Origin: Omphiscola glabra
Taxonomy: Eukaryota > Mollusca > Gastropoda > Lymnaeidae
Direction: 5' to 3'
Assembly: GCA_964017045.1 (NCBI GenBank)
Contig: OZ024794.1
Location: 37,106,210-37,170,209 of the forward strand
DNA: 64,000 nt
This document shows positions 11,238 to 21,756 of this stretch, piece by piece (position 1 is the first letter of the stretch; the number at the start of each line of letters is the position of its first letter). The translations under genes and the position numbers were made by a program. The notes beneath the pieces are model-generated. The model did not search any database and had not been told where the DNA came from. It worked only from the letters and a program-made list of their open reading frames with translations.

Positions 11238-11355
11238 AAGGTAGAAGCGCTAATGATATCTGGAGATTAGAGACCGACCGAAAGTGATTTTCTGATTTCG
11301 GCCGAAGCCGAAACTAGGCCGAAGCCGAAATTCGCTTCCAAGGTAGAAGCGCTAA
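11238..11355. mobile_element. Short hAT-like palindromic insert between 18-bp direct repeats
   Basis: The 18-mer CCAAGGTAGAAGCGCTAA occurs exactly at about 11238 and again at about 11338. Between them lie some 80 bp rich in GGCCGAAGCCGAAA and GACCGACCGAAA words, which resemble ends of some hAT elements. The perfect direct repeat is too long for an hAT target duplication and looks like a local duplication with the insert between the copies. Confidence 0.4.
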
Positions 11356-11360
11356 GACTT

Positions 11361-13065
11361 TTTTCTGCATATGAAGAAAATTCTAATAGTGCAGTGTGCA
11401 ATTTAAATTTAAGAATCAGACTAATTTGGAATTTCAGTAGAGAGAAGAATAAGGTGCACGAAGAAAATGGCAGGGGAGCGAGCAATCAAGAGACGCCGAT
11501 CTCACAATGCTAGAAGTAAACATTAGGGCGATGCTTGACTGTATTGATCGTTATCATTCTTAACTCCAGGTCAGATGACGAACCATAGAGGATCTACGGT
11601 ATAGGATATGTTTGAGGGTAAGAGTTTACTATTAGCGAGTGAACAAGTTTTTGCTGGTGTCATTGCCTAAACTGATCACTTTCTCTGATGAGTTATCTCT
11701 GAACGTTATTAACTTGTAATTGAAATACCAAGGCTGTGAAGGCACCTCAAAGCAGCAGATTCTTATCTCGACAAGGCCAAACATTGGTCAATATTTAAAG
11801 ATTTGAAATTCGTATTTGAATGTTACGTCCTAGATTTTTGCAAAATCCTCTCTAGCCTATATAAGAGATTTTCAAAACAGATTTTTTTTTTTAAACTATC
11901 TGCGATTGATTTTGGCAGAGCACAGGCTCTTTGGTCTTGTTCATTGAAGGCCTTAAGGTGAAGAGTGTTCATTTTAATAAAGCGGTTAATGATTTTTATC
12001 CATGAAGACCGGGAAAGTAACGTTTTTACAATAAAAAGTAGTTACACAATGTAACCTCTGTATTTCCTTCTTATTTCTTGTGTTGCTTACGGACATAATT
12101 TACAAACAATTCTACAATCTGATTCTGTATGATCTAGTCAAGAATTACTCTGTGCAGGGGTGAAGGCCTGAAAAAAGAAGTGGGGGGGGGGGGGTGACAC
12201 CATAAGTTTACCACACCAGGTGCACAAACCCTAGTGACACCTCAAAGCCTTAATACTGAATATAGTTTCTATAAGAAAGGATGAGGGCTACCCCCCTCCC
12301 GACCTAATGTTCCACTAAATACATCATATGCCATGTTTCATTTACCCCCACCCATGTGCCTTCTATTTCAACAACTAATGTGTCCAAATGTGTCCAGAAT
12401 TTGCCGGTCTGTCTAAAGGACGTGCCATGATTCAGTCCTGCCATTAGACAAAAAGTGGGGGGAAAAAAAGGGGGGGGGGAGGCAGAAAACTGTAAAGTAA
12501 ACACGAACGTAACAATATTTCAACCGCGCGTCACGCAATCACAAAAGCTGCAATTATCGGATTTTCCGGAGGAAATAAGCCAGGGACTCTCAAATATAAT
12601 TCCTGTCTTCTATTTCACGGGAACTAGTTTAATAAGAATTCCGCGTCTTAGTTTTATAAGACGTATTTACGACCGAATCAACACGCACTATGCTTCTACA
12701 GCACAGGATTAGAATGAGCTGAGATTATTATGAAAAGTAAGGATACTAAACCAAACTTGATTTCCGATACCTGTATCGGGGGTTAAACAATAATCGATTC
12801 ATTTTGATTTTTTAATTGCTTAAAGATATTTTATTTTTAAGCGTGAATTTTAAAACTAAATATTATGTAAATGAAAGTAAAATACTTGAAAACTAGTAAA
12901 TGTCCATTAAGTATATTATTCTATTGTATACAACAATGTCTCACTTCACTAGTCTAACAATAACGCACTTGTACAAAATGAGATAACTGCCGTGTGGAAT
13001 GATATCAATCATTGCATACAAGGACCTTATGATTTGACATTTCTATACATCTAAATGTGACTTTT
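11361..13065. other. Spacer with two G-runs
   Basis: G-homopolymers occur near 12182-12195 and 12456-12480. No exon or domain is seen on either strand. CATTTCAC-type and other AT-rich words are scattered but no repeat structure stands out. Confidence 0.45.
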
Positions 13066-13230
13066 TTATGAATTCAACCCGAGTACATCAATTGAGAATC
13101 CCTGCTCGCAAACATGATAGTAGTGCACAAACACGGGTCCCAGATTGATCGTGACGACAGGCAGATTGACATTTGACTTGATCTGCTGCCGATGACCTTC
13201 AAATGTTGCATTGCCACCTGTAGGCGAGTA
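13066..13230 (-). CDS. Unidentified 54-residue C-terminal coding-like frame
   Basis: The minus strand encodes a peptide with balanced composition and a plausible fold pattern (GGNATFEGHRQQIK, then LPVVTINLGPVFVHYY, then CEQGFSIDVLG) ending at a stop. A neighbouring frame immediately upstream continues in similar style (ADLELTVTLVTAKPCG), as if a frameshift separated two halves. I do not recognise the family. It could be a decayed retrotransposon or host exon. It stands out because its composition is unlike the AT-rich flanks. Confidence 0.25.
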   Translation of the reverse strand, partial: YSPTGGNATFEGHRQQIKSNVNLPVVTINLGPVFVHYYHVCEQGFSIDVLGLNS

Positions 13231-13299
13231 CTACCACAAGGTTTTGCTGTCACTAGTGTCACGGTTAATTCTAGGTCTGCTACATTGGTCTGCTACACT

Positions 13300-13705
13300 A
13301 ATGAATGGTTAGATTCTGCTAAATGAAAAAAAGACTGATTGTAGTTCTGCTCCACTGTAGATTTCAAGATTGTAGTTCCGTTACACTGAAGGATGGCTAG
13401 ATTGTAGGTTTGCTACATTGGATGATGGCTATATTATAGGTCTGCTACATTGAAGGATGGCTATATTATAGGTCTGCTACATTGAAGGATGGCTATATTA
13501 TAGGTCTGCTACATTGAAGGATGGCTATATTATAGGTCTGCTACATTGAAGGATGGCTATATTATAGGTCTGCTACATTGAAGGATGGCTATATTATAGG
13601 TCTGCTACATTGAAGGATGGCTATATTATAGGTCTGCTACATTGAAGGATGGCTATATTATAGGTCTGCTACATTGAAGGATGGCTAAATTCCAGGTCTA
13701 CTACA
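13300..13705. repeat. 32-bp minisatellite, about ten copies
   Basis: The central units (13420-13680) are virtually identical: 'ggatggctatattatagg' plus 'tctgctacattgaa'. The left edge holds diverged relatives of the same motif. This polarity, with decayed edges and a homogeneous centre, suggests recent expansion in the middle of an old array. Confidence 0.92.
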
Positions 13706-14414
13706 TAAAACAATGACTAGAGTATTAAAGTATTTTTGAGGTATTTGTCAATATATTCTGCTCTTGTATAAAAGTATCAGGTGTTAATGAAAGAGAATAA
13801 GGCTTTATCATGAGTATTAATAAAGTGATTGTTTTTTTTTTCTGCGCCATTTTAAATGTACCTAGAGTTCTCCTTACACTCTGTGCTACTGTCACATTTC
13901 ATCATTTATTTTTACAAGAACACACACATTTAAAAAAAATACCGGTATTGCATTTTGATTAGACTATGATTCGTGATGTAACAAGGGTATGATAATCACT
14001 GTCAAGGATATGAGAATCACTGTTGTTAGTATGAACGCTGTTTGGGTCCGTGAGTTGTGTCATGAGTGTTATTGTTGTGTCTTCATGATCACTGGATGAC
14101 AGGAATAGAATAATAAACAAGTGTGTCGCTATAAGGCGTGAGATAGGGAGAGTGATGGAGAGAGAGTTGATTAAGGACACAGCCATGAAACGTTCGTGAA
14201 TGATAGTTCCTGTGTTTTTGATAGACAAGGAGACACTTTAACCTGGTAAATATGTGTGACAGGTACACGGAATTAAGAAGAACCCTAGTCATTCATAAAG
14301 TGTTGGTGTTCAATGTGCTTGGGTATTCGTTGATAGACAGTGTTGAAGAGTACCATCGACAAATGTTGCCAGAAATACTCGAAGATAATCGACTAGAGTA
14401 ATAGAGTATATAAA
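13706..14414. other. Spacer, nothing recognised
   Basis: AT-rich. Overlapping minus-strand open frames at 13959-14292 have no domain and look incidental. Confidence 0.45.
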
Positions 14415-14484
14415 AAGGTGTTATACAAACTACGACATCGTAACAACGGTGTTATACAAACTACGGCTATGTAACAAAGGTATT
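14415..14484. repeat. Left half of a 31-bp tandem repeat split by a transposon
   Basis: Units of the type 'ggtgttatacaaactacg' followed by 'gctatgtaacaa' occur here and resume at 15824. The array is interrupted by the element at 14485-15823. Confidence 0.8.
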
Positions 14485-14924
14485 GGGGTCGTCCATTAAT
14501 TACGTCAACAATGTTTACGCAATTTTTTACCCCCCCCCCCTTGTCAACAACTGTCAAACTTTCAATGACACCCCCCCCCCAATTATTATGTCAACATTTT
14601 CTACACCCCCCCCCCCAATTAAATGAATTATAATATAAATAAATGTATAAATACATTTTACTTTGTGCTGATCTATTTTTATGACATAAAATTGTTGGAA
14701 AAACATTTTATTACATCTTTAGCTTGTTAATCAACAAGATGAAAAGTTGTTACAATTAAATTTTACAATGCAGAGTCAATTAAAAGGTTGTTGAAAACTA
14801 AATATCATTGTTTGTGGAAGTATAAATATGATTATTGTCATATTGTGAGTAAAAAAATAGTATAGTTTCTAGCTGCTATCATCTTCCCGTGGAGTAGCCA
14901 GATGTTGCTCTTTGGTAACAGTGA

Positions 14925-15108
14925 GCATCAAGTACATCATTTGTGAAGGAAAGGGGGGCATTTGCTCCCCCCCCCCTCTGAATTTGCAGTTTTATTTCAA
15001 TTGCTATGTACTGTGGCGCCTCCAGTAATAAACAACTTAAGATGCCGACCAAGTTTTGGTTTTGCCCCCTCCCTCCTGAAAAAAAACCTGAAATGACGCC
15101 CCTGATGG
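14925..15108 (-). mobile_element. Nested hAT-like miniature element C, copy 1
   Basis: Read on the minus strand it begins CAGGGGCGTCATTTCAGG and ends around an inverted AAATGATGTACTTG. It contains two G-tracts, an AAAACCAAAACTTGGTCGG word and a GGAGGCGCCACAGTA word, all in the same order as at 27793-27978. Comparison with element B, which lacks it, places the insertion inside host element A. The flanking 8-mers ATGCCCAT and ATGCTCAC are consistent with a decayed 8-bp duplication. Confidence 0.7.
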
Positions 15109-15109
15109 G

Positions 15110-15408
15110 CATAGTCTATAGTAGCTGATTTATCATTTTCATCTAGTGGAACTGATATAACAGAAAAGTTAATGTCATCATCATCTAACCATTCAGCTCT
15201 TAAAATAGAAACATTGTCGATGCGAGCAAACATTGCCATAAGCATTGTTCGAATTCTTTTTTGTTGAGGAGCAGGTGCTAATTTCTTATGCTCAAGGGGG
15301 CATTGTTGGTGGTGTAGAACATACTTTTTCAGCATGACTTGTGATGCAAAATAGATGCTACAGATTTTGCAAATCCATTTAAGCAGCGATGTTATAATTG
15401 TTACTCAA
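15110..15408 (-). pseudogene. Zinc-finger ORF fragment inside element A
   Basis: The minus-strand frame contains a finger-like segment KWICKICSIYFASQ followed by HHQQC, so C-x2-C and a later H-H-x2-C, then EHKKLAPAPQQKRIRT and a helical MFARIDNVSILRAEW, then an acidic DDDD patch and VISVPLDENDKSATIDYA. The frame then runs into the nested element C and is broken. After the insertion, sequence equivalent to TKEQHLATPRED can be read before the terminus, which shows the original C-terminus. The VISVP segment is shared at nucleotide level with element B at 34914-34954. Its function is probably DNA binding for the element; I do not recognise the family. Confidence 0.55.
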
Positions 15409-15823
15409 TTTACCTTCGCCTAATTTTCAAAATATCGTATTCCTACTCTATCAATATCATTTATCTTGACTGCACATGAATGACACTTGAACCTTATCCT
15501 TATTCCATACCTGCTACATTATCGCAAACATACCGCCCTAGTCTTTTGCGATAAATAGAATTGCACAGACAGACAATCATTAAATAAATCGTACATTGTT
15601 AAAAGCTTAACAAATTATATGAATATTTACACTCATTTACACTTTCCGGGATACATTTTTTAAAATAAAGCAATTACTAGTCAATATTTTAGATTAAAAT
15701 TTTAAGAGAAAACATGATTGTTGACGTCAACTAATCTAAACACCCATCCCCTTTGTCAACAACTGTCAAGCATTTCCAACCCCCCCCCCCCCTATTTTGT
15801 TGACATAATTAATGGACGCCCCC

Positions 15824-15895
15824 ATTATACAAACTACAACTATGTAACAACGGTGTTATACCAGCTACAACTATGTAACAACAATGTTGAAATTA
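15824..15895. repeat. Right half of the 31-bp tandem repeat
   Basis: The sequence continues the array at 14415-14484 after the transposon: 'attatacaaactacaac' and 'tatgtaacaacggtgtta' words repeat about twice. Confidence 0.8.
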
Positions 15896-16386
15896 GTGAC
15901 AATATTAGTAAGTTATTTCATGGTTAATAAAGCAAACGCTACTTTTGTTAATTTCTTTTCTTTTAATACATTATCAACCGCACCATATTTTTATAAAATA
16001 TCCAGAATAAAACATACGCTTTTTTAAATTTTGCTAGAAGGTAAGACTAATTAAAGTCATTCACATTTAAGTGGAAGCTTTGGTAATAAAGAATTCAATT
16101 TCATTATTTAGACATTTTTAATGATTTGTATTAATTCTTTTGTTAAATCACTTTTACTTTTTTTTTTTACTATGCATTTCTAGAAAACTTTTTATTTTTT
16201 AATCGCATTTTAAAATGTATAATCCCGACAGATGGTGTGTTTTCATTTAAAGAAATATCTTCATATATTTATTTATTTGATAAACAGGTTTTGGAGGCCA
16301 TTGCGTCAGTATGAGGGGAACCAGCTTAAAAACCCACAGCGGACATCAAGTAGCAGTTCATCAGTAACCACGACTCATATCCCCAG
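15896..16386. other. Intronic or 5' region of the fibronectin III gene
   Basis: AT-rich to about 16270. An alternative splice acceptor (polypyrimidine-like TTTATTTATTTG then ACAG) ends at 16287. It would open a longer exon containing a Ser-rich segment (TSSSSSSVTTT) in one frame, or GFGGHCVS, similar to the end of an EGF module, in the frame that continues into the fibronectin domain. That second frame has a TAA at 16365-16367, so the exact exon start is uncertain. Confidence 0.4.
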
Positions 16387-16736
16387 CAGATGGTCAAAAG
16401 GCAAAGGCGTCTACAATTACCAAACAGGCAGGAGTCAGTGATAAGGAAGGTTTATACGGGTACATGTACCTGCCGGCAGCTACAGTTGCCGGCGTCATGG
16501 CAACAGAAAACGCTGAGGAAGGAAAGCACCTGACTATTAGGCCGGAAGTTACATCGTCAACTGCCTCATCTATCTACATCCGGTGGGCTTGGGAAGGCTT
16601 TCGTTCCGGCTATCCCAAAAACTTTATCGTACATTACAACAGGGTGGCGAGCAGTTACATCCAAAGCAGTGGTGTGTTGCCTCCAACTACAGAGTCTTAT
16701 GGCATAAGGAATCTTGTGGCCGACACGTACTATAAG
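16387..16736 (+). CDS. Exon with fibronectin type III domain (membrane receptor-like protein)
   Basis: The exon encodes a linker and most of a fibronectin III domain: PEVTSSTASSIYIRW (strands A-B with the core Trp), YPKNFIVHYN (strand C), then YGIRNLVADTYYK, which fits the conserved 'L-x-P-x-T-x-Y' turn. It ends with AAG and a strong donor, GTAGGT, at phase 0. The acceptor after CCCCAG at 16386 is chosen because the frame is closed by TAA at 16365. An acceptor at 16287 is the alternative and would need a frame change. The domain continues into the next exon with VCVTMY, the 'Y-x-V-C-V' strand seen in leucine-rich-repeat plus fibronectin III cell-surface proteins. Upstream exons with the rest of the ectodomain are not in the window. 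Confidence 0.7.
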
Positions 16737-17111
16737 GTAGGTGATATCTTAGATATCAAGCTTAGGCTATACATACATCAAGATTGATAAGTATGAGCAT
16801 AAATATTATTTATAAGTGGTCTTAGTACACTATACAATAAGGTAGAAGAATTATTGGTATAATGTTATACAAATGTAATAATTTATTTCTTAAAATATAA
16901 CCATTTTTTAATCCTATAACTATAATTCATGTGTACAATTATTCATATAATGTAAATGTAGGAGCTAAATTTGCCTACATCGAAATGATAATTTAGAATT
17001 TCCATACGTTTATATTATCATCTTATTTTATCTGATTGTAATTGTTAGTTTGCACCACTGTGATCAATTCATTGAACTAATTACATTCAGTACATCCGTT
17101 CTTTTGCACAG
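16737..17111 (+). other. Intron of the fibronectin III gene
   Basis: It begins GTAGGTGATATC and ends in CTTTTGCACAG, is 375 bp long and is AT-rich, in clear contrast to the GC-richer exons on both sides. It joins the exons in phase 0 and completes the fibronectin III fold. Confidence 0.8.
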
Positions 17112-18032
17112 GTCTGTGTGACGATGTACCACAACGAAACAGAAATCCCTCTCGAGGAATGCATTGAGGCTGCTACGACGAGCTGGCACATTCCGGTCTC
17201 CATAGGATCGAGTATTGGCGCAGTTCTCGCCCTCTCCATCATCGTTCTCATAGTCCTGTTATCCCGATGCCCAAACCTCGTCCGGCAACCTCGCACCGCG
17301 GCCGCCGAATCCAGCAAGTACGACTCCATGTCGTCCCACTTCCCAGACGACCGTTACGAGATGAGCGACACCACAACACACTGTCACGACCATGACAGGG
17401 ACGACGACGTCTTCTCTCAGAACAGCGAGGGTGACAGCCTCGCCGACTCAAAGTCTGCGTCAAGGCACAACCATCACCAATCACCTCAAAGTCTCGCTGA
17501 GAGGGTCTGCAACGGGAACAAAATACTCAACGGTATTGGAAAGCCTTCCCGAACTAATATCCCCCTCGGCCGTTGTGGGCGAACGCTGTCTCTGACAGAA
17601 AAACGCAACCAGCCGAGCCACCCATATCGCATGAGGCAAGCGAGACTTGCACATATGCACGCTCATTTTCACTCAATACAATCAGAACCTGGCAGCATTC
17701 CCACGCGAGCAGCGCCGCGTATCAGCATTACAGACTTGCAGGCGTCCACCCACAGTTCGGACTTTGCGTCTTCTCGTCAGAGCCATCATCACTCCAGCAT
17801 GCCTGGAAACAACCTCAATAACGGAAAGGGCTCCCTGAACCACTGCGGCCATTTCAAAGGGATCGGGAATAGGGAAACACCGAGGCTGGCGTCAAAGACT
17901 GATACGGCCACCTCTGCATCAGATCCTACGGTGGCGGAAACGGTAGGCAACGCTTCAAGGGCAAAACCACCTGTTTTGAAATATATTTCTAAAACCCTTC
18001 ATATGAGCATTGATGGAGATACGTTGGTTTGA
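17112..18032 (+). CDS. Last exon: transmembrane helix and cytoplasmic tail of a fibronectin III protein
   Basis: The exon gives 306 residues and a stop. It opens with VCVTMYHNETEIPLEEC, the final strand of the fibronectin III domain with an N-glycosylation sequon (NET). A single membrane helix follows at residues 27-50 (IPVSIGSSIGAVLALSIIV and on to LLSRC), and then a tail of about 255 residues rich in Ser, His, Asp and Arg. The tail ends DGDTLV, a class I PDZ ligand pattern (T at -2, V at 0). Domain order and PDZ tail recall leucine-rich-repeat/fibronectin adhesion molecules (LRFN, FLRT or vasorin-like), which act at the cell surface in adhesion or synapse assembly. That comparison is inference because the leucine-rich part is not in view. 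Higher GC content and few frame-breaking changes suggest a live gene. Confidence 0.82.
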   Translation, partial: VCVTMYHNETEIPLEECIEAATTSWHIPVSIGSSIGAVLALSIIVLIVLLSRCPNLVRQPRTAAAESSKYDSMSSHFPDDRYEMSDTTTHCHDHDRDDDVFSQNSEGDSLADSKSASRHNHHQSPQSLAERVCNGNKILNGIGKPSRTNIPLGRCGRTLSLTEKRNQPSHPYRMRQARLAHMHAHFHSIQSEPGSIPTRAAPRISITDLQASTHSSDFASSRQSHHHSSMPGNNLNNGKGSLNHCGHFKGIGNRETPRLASKTDTATSASDPTVAETVGNASRAKPPVLKYISKTLHMSIDGDTLV

Positions 18033-18351
18033 GCGTAATGATTAAGTTACTATATGTTTGATAAACTTCTGATTGTGTTATGAAATTGAAGAGTTAAATA
18101 TGTCATAGACGTTACTCGATGTGTGTCATCAAAAGAGAAGTGATGGGCTACATCTACACTATTCCACTTGTAGATACTACTTTAGACACCTTACCATGCA
18201 ACTTGGCGTGGAATTTGTAAAAAATACAACTCGATTCGGGAAAGTTGTCATAAACTAGATCACGGTTTCTTAGCTTATTTTGTTCCATGGACTCTTTGCC
18301 AGTCAGATGAAGGCGAAGGACCCATTCTTGCAATAAAGTTTTAGAAAGAGG
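18033..18351 (+). other. Probable 3' untranslated region of the fibronectin III gene
   Basis: It follows the stop codon. An AATAAA signal occurs at about 18331. No coding sequence is seen. Confidence 0.4.
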
Positions 18352-18405
18352 AGCCAGAATGATCAATACAATGATCGTGGGCCCTCAAAATATAGACGAG
18401 AAGAA
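18352..18405 (+). mobile_element. Extremely 5'-truncated LINE 3' end
   Basis: About 50 bp (GGAGCCAGAATGATCAATA, then GATCGTGGGCCCT and a GAAGAAGAG tail) match the 3' terminus of the LINE at 49045-49100 in the same order. Homology starts abruptly at GGAGCC. This is what an aborted target-primed insertion leaves behind. Confidence 0.75.
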
Positions 18406-19211
18406 GAGAACAAAATTACAAGAAAAAGCATCTCACAGATCCCTTGACCACCTTTTATGAGGGTATGTGGACCACAGGTTAAGACTACCTGTACTTGACG
18501 TTTACATATTTATTATGTCCAGTGATACAATTTTCGTGGAATATAAAGTTTTAAAAATCTGTGTAACACTACGCTAGAAAATTGATCTACATTTAAAATC
18601 TCCATCGTAAATTTTGTATCCGTGACATTCTACATTCTTAGGCACGGTATCAGTCTGACGTGATGGAAACAGCCCAATGGAAATGTGTTGTATATAAGTG
18701 TCATCGACTTATTGTTAATGAATTTCGATTCATTTTTTTAAACTATCACAATTTGAATTGGTTAGTATAAAGTCTTCTGTAACATCTATTTGTAACAAAT
18801 ATTTTATCTGATTACATAACCGTTGGGTGAATTTGCATTGGGTCATTTCGTCACTGTCCAGTGTGCCTCGAGTGACTTCAGTGTGATCTCCCAAAAATGT
18901 TGTGACATCGATCTGCTTCGTCATCTCATCGTCCTTGTCCTTCTGCCCATCCTATAACACAGGGCACGTCAGGCGCGAGCTCGTCAAACCAACCGAAGAT
19001 CACTGCGCAGAGTAGTCCAGTTACCGTTTATTTTAACGGAACATTGTAATATCAAGGTGTTTATTATCCAAGGTTTAGGGGCCATCCCTATACTTCGTAT
19101 TTGGGTGGGGGGGGGGCACACACAGGGGAGTAACCAGAATAGGAAAATTTGCGTTTGGCCGAGGTCGGTAAGGGGGATCTCAGCAAAATCATCAACGTAT
19201 ATAAGTGGGAA
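18406..19211. other. Spacer with a G-run
   Basis: A G-homopolymer lies at about 19105-19115, just before the 39-bp array. No gene is recognised. Confidence 0.45.
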
Positions 19212-19835
19212 AACAATGTCAGTAGTCATAGAATCTTAACTCATTGGGAAAATAATGTCAGTAGTCATAGAATCTTAACTCATTGGGCAAATAATGTCAG
19301 TAGTCATAGAATCTTAACTCAATGGGCAAATAATGGCAGTAGTCTTAGAATCTTAACTCATTGGGCAAATAATGTCAGTAGTCATAGAATCTTAACTCAT
19401 TGGGCAAATAATGTCAGTAGTCATAGAATCTTAACTCAATGGGCAAATAATGTCAGTAGTCATAGAATCTTAACTCATTGGGCAAATAATGTCAGTAGTC
19501 ATAGAATTTTAACTCATTGGGCAAATAATGTCAGTCGTCACAGAATCGTAACTCATTGGGCAAATAATGGCAGTAGTCATAGAATCTTAACTCATTGGGC
19601 AAATAATGTCAGTAGTCACAGAATCTTAACTCATTGGACAAATAATGTCAGTAGTCATAGAATCTTAACTCAATGGGCAAATAATGTCAGTCGTCACAGA
19701 ATCTTAACTCATTGTGCAAATAATGTCAGTAGTCATAAATCTTAACTCATAGGGCAAATAATCTTTGTAGTCATAGAATCTTAAATCATTGGGCAAATAA
19801 TGTCAGTAGTCATAGAATCTTAACTCACTGGTGGC
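19212..19835. repeat. 39-bp minisatellite, 16 copies
   Basis: The unit is 'aataatgtcagtagtcat' + 'agaatcttaactcattgggca'-type sequence. It is exactly 13 codons, so the plus strand stays open for about 200 codons with a repeated NNVSSHRILTHWA peptide. Variants (CAATGG for CATTGG, CGTCAC for AGTCAT) recur every few units, which indicates block duplication. No start context, signal peptide or flanking coding sequence supports a gene. Confidence 0.93.
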
Positions 19836-21756
19836 ATGATATTTTTGTGTAACACTAACGAAGTACGAAGGCATGTTCACTTCCCAACTCACCGCATTGT
19901 TTCAGTTCGGTTAAGAGAGAAGAATTAGTTCACTTACAATTGGATGTCGGCTGTTCTAAAAACAGAAATAAATAGAAGTTTGTGTTCTATCCTAAAATTA
20001 GTACTTTCTTCTCAAACTTTATTTGTGGTGTTTATTCTCGAATCTGAATGTGTAGTGAAATGAATAATTACATTCAGTTTAAAATATAACTAGATTTTTT
20101 TTTCAGAGATAACTATTTTTAAGCTGATATATGCAGGTAAATTTTAAAAAGATAAAGAAAAATATTGTCAAAAGTTTTAATATACGAGATGTGAGCAATG
20201 TAGGAATGTAATATTTTAAGCATGTAATTATTGTAATACATGGGTATACTCTAAACAAAGAATCATCCATGCCTGAAAAACTAGAACTAGTTTAAACAAG
20301 TGAAAGAACAATACCGTAAGTTTGTTAAGATTATTATGTAAAAACTATATTTGTGAATTTGGAAATGCTTAATTATTATTTCTGCATGCGGCGTTAACCA
20401 GCGTTCTTCCAGAGCAAGTTTATAGCGATGTCAGGGTCTCTTAAGTATATATATATACGGTAACCATTGGTTTGTGTGTGCCATCCGTTTTTGGCTTCTA
20501 ATTTTGTCATTAATTTAAAACAAAATTTGGTCACACTCCTACACTCTGGCACTCGATATGAGTCCTTTAAGTACACCAATATAAGGCCTAATATACACCT
20601 TTATAAATAAAATAATAGAAAAAGACTTCTGATTTGAATAGTGAGATTCACTCAGGTTTTCTTGGTAGAAAAAAAGGACCAATCAGTGCCCTCCAGCACG
20701 TTTCACCCAACATATTATCTATGAAGCTGGCACACAACAATGTACAATGCGCATATTAACGTTTAGACAATGTCTTTTTTATATAGAATATCATATAAAT
20801 TACTTCTTTTTCTTCAAATTTTTCAAGCCATTGTAAAAAAAAATTAATTAAAAATATCCAAAACCTACACCATGCAAAAATTTAAGTTTTGGGCGGCTGA
20901 TTACAATGCGTTGTACAACTTTTTCATTAGTCATTCCGTTAACAATGCTTCATTATTGAATCTTCACAAATTAATCAATGGGCATTTTTAAGGCCACAAA
21001 CTCATTATGACCATATACATAAATATACAAGGTGTTGGCACCAAAAAATATAGAAATAAAGAGGGTGTTCCATACATTTATCTCAGTAATACAGAATTGG
21101 GCCCCGGATTATGACTTCTGAAATAATTACTTTGTTACATAAATGTATATTGCTATGGAAGTGGTACACCTATTGTTTCTAATGGAATAGTGAACATAAG
21201 TTCAATCTTCAGATATATTACAGTGGGACCTATAGACCCGAAGAAACTTTCAGCTAGGTTAATATCGAAATTGATGTGTACAAAAGATACTTAGTTGCTA
21301 TTCATGGCATTCCGTCTACTAAAGCCAAGAAAATTAAATATTTTTGTATCAATAATGTGTAAATACTCTATAAACAATATCATAACTAAACTTGTGCAGC
21401 TGAAAAAATTTACATTTTATATCACGTGTCCCTCTTTGTCCAGTTTATGAAATACACTGTCATGATGTCAAAAAAATTACGTGTCATGACAACCTTTTGT
21501 TGTGTTTTTATGATGCCACATGCATATCGCGTTGTAAGTCACTACGATATTTTTTTACATTATGTCAACTCTATGTAATGATATCTTAATGACACCCAAT
21601 TCATGTTTCCTATTTTACATATATATTTATGTCGTTTCTTCCACACATTCTAATTCAAAGAAATATTTCATGAGCAGACCTTTATTTGTTGAGCTTTTAG
21701 TGATGCCCGTGTATTGGATTCTAATACATACAATCAAAGTCAAATGAACCAACAAA
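19836..21756. other. Spacer, nothing recognised
   Basis: About 1.9 kb of AT-rich sequence. Short open frames on both strands carry no domains. No transposon terminus was identified. Confidence 0.45.

Larger units (their letters stand above)
14485..15823 (-). mobile_element. Harbinger-like TIR element A, 1.34 kb, with a nested insertion
   Basis: The inverted termini are near-perfect: left GTCCATTAATTACGTCAACA and right, in reverse complement, GTCCATTAATTATGTCAACA, each preceded by GGGG. The trinucleotide ATT flanks both sides, consistent with the 3-bp target sites of PIF/Harbinger elements. The element sits inside a 31-bp tandem repeat, so the empty site can be reconstructed from neighbouring units. 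Sub-terminal poly-C tracts and a TTGTCAACAACTGTCAA word recur at both ends. The minus strand carries the zinc-finger frame at 15110-15408. About 180 bp near 14930-15108 belong to a different hAT-like element inserted later. Classification rests on termini alone, because no transposase is present. Confidence 0.75.

Noticed and set aside
17087..17838. Additional open frames on both strands over the fibronectin III exon
   Set aside because: They are shadows of the GC-rich coding exon. Only the frame continuous with the upstream exon contains a domain and membrane helix.
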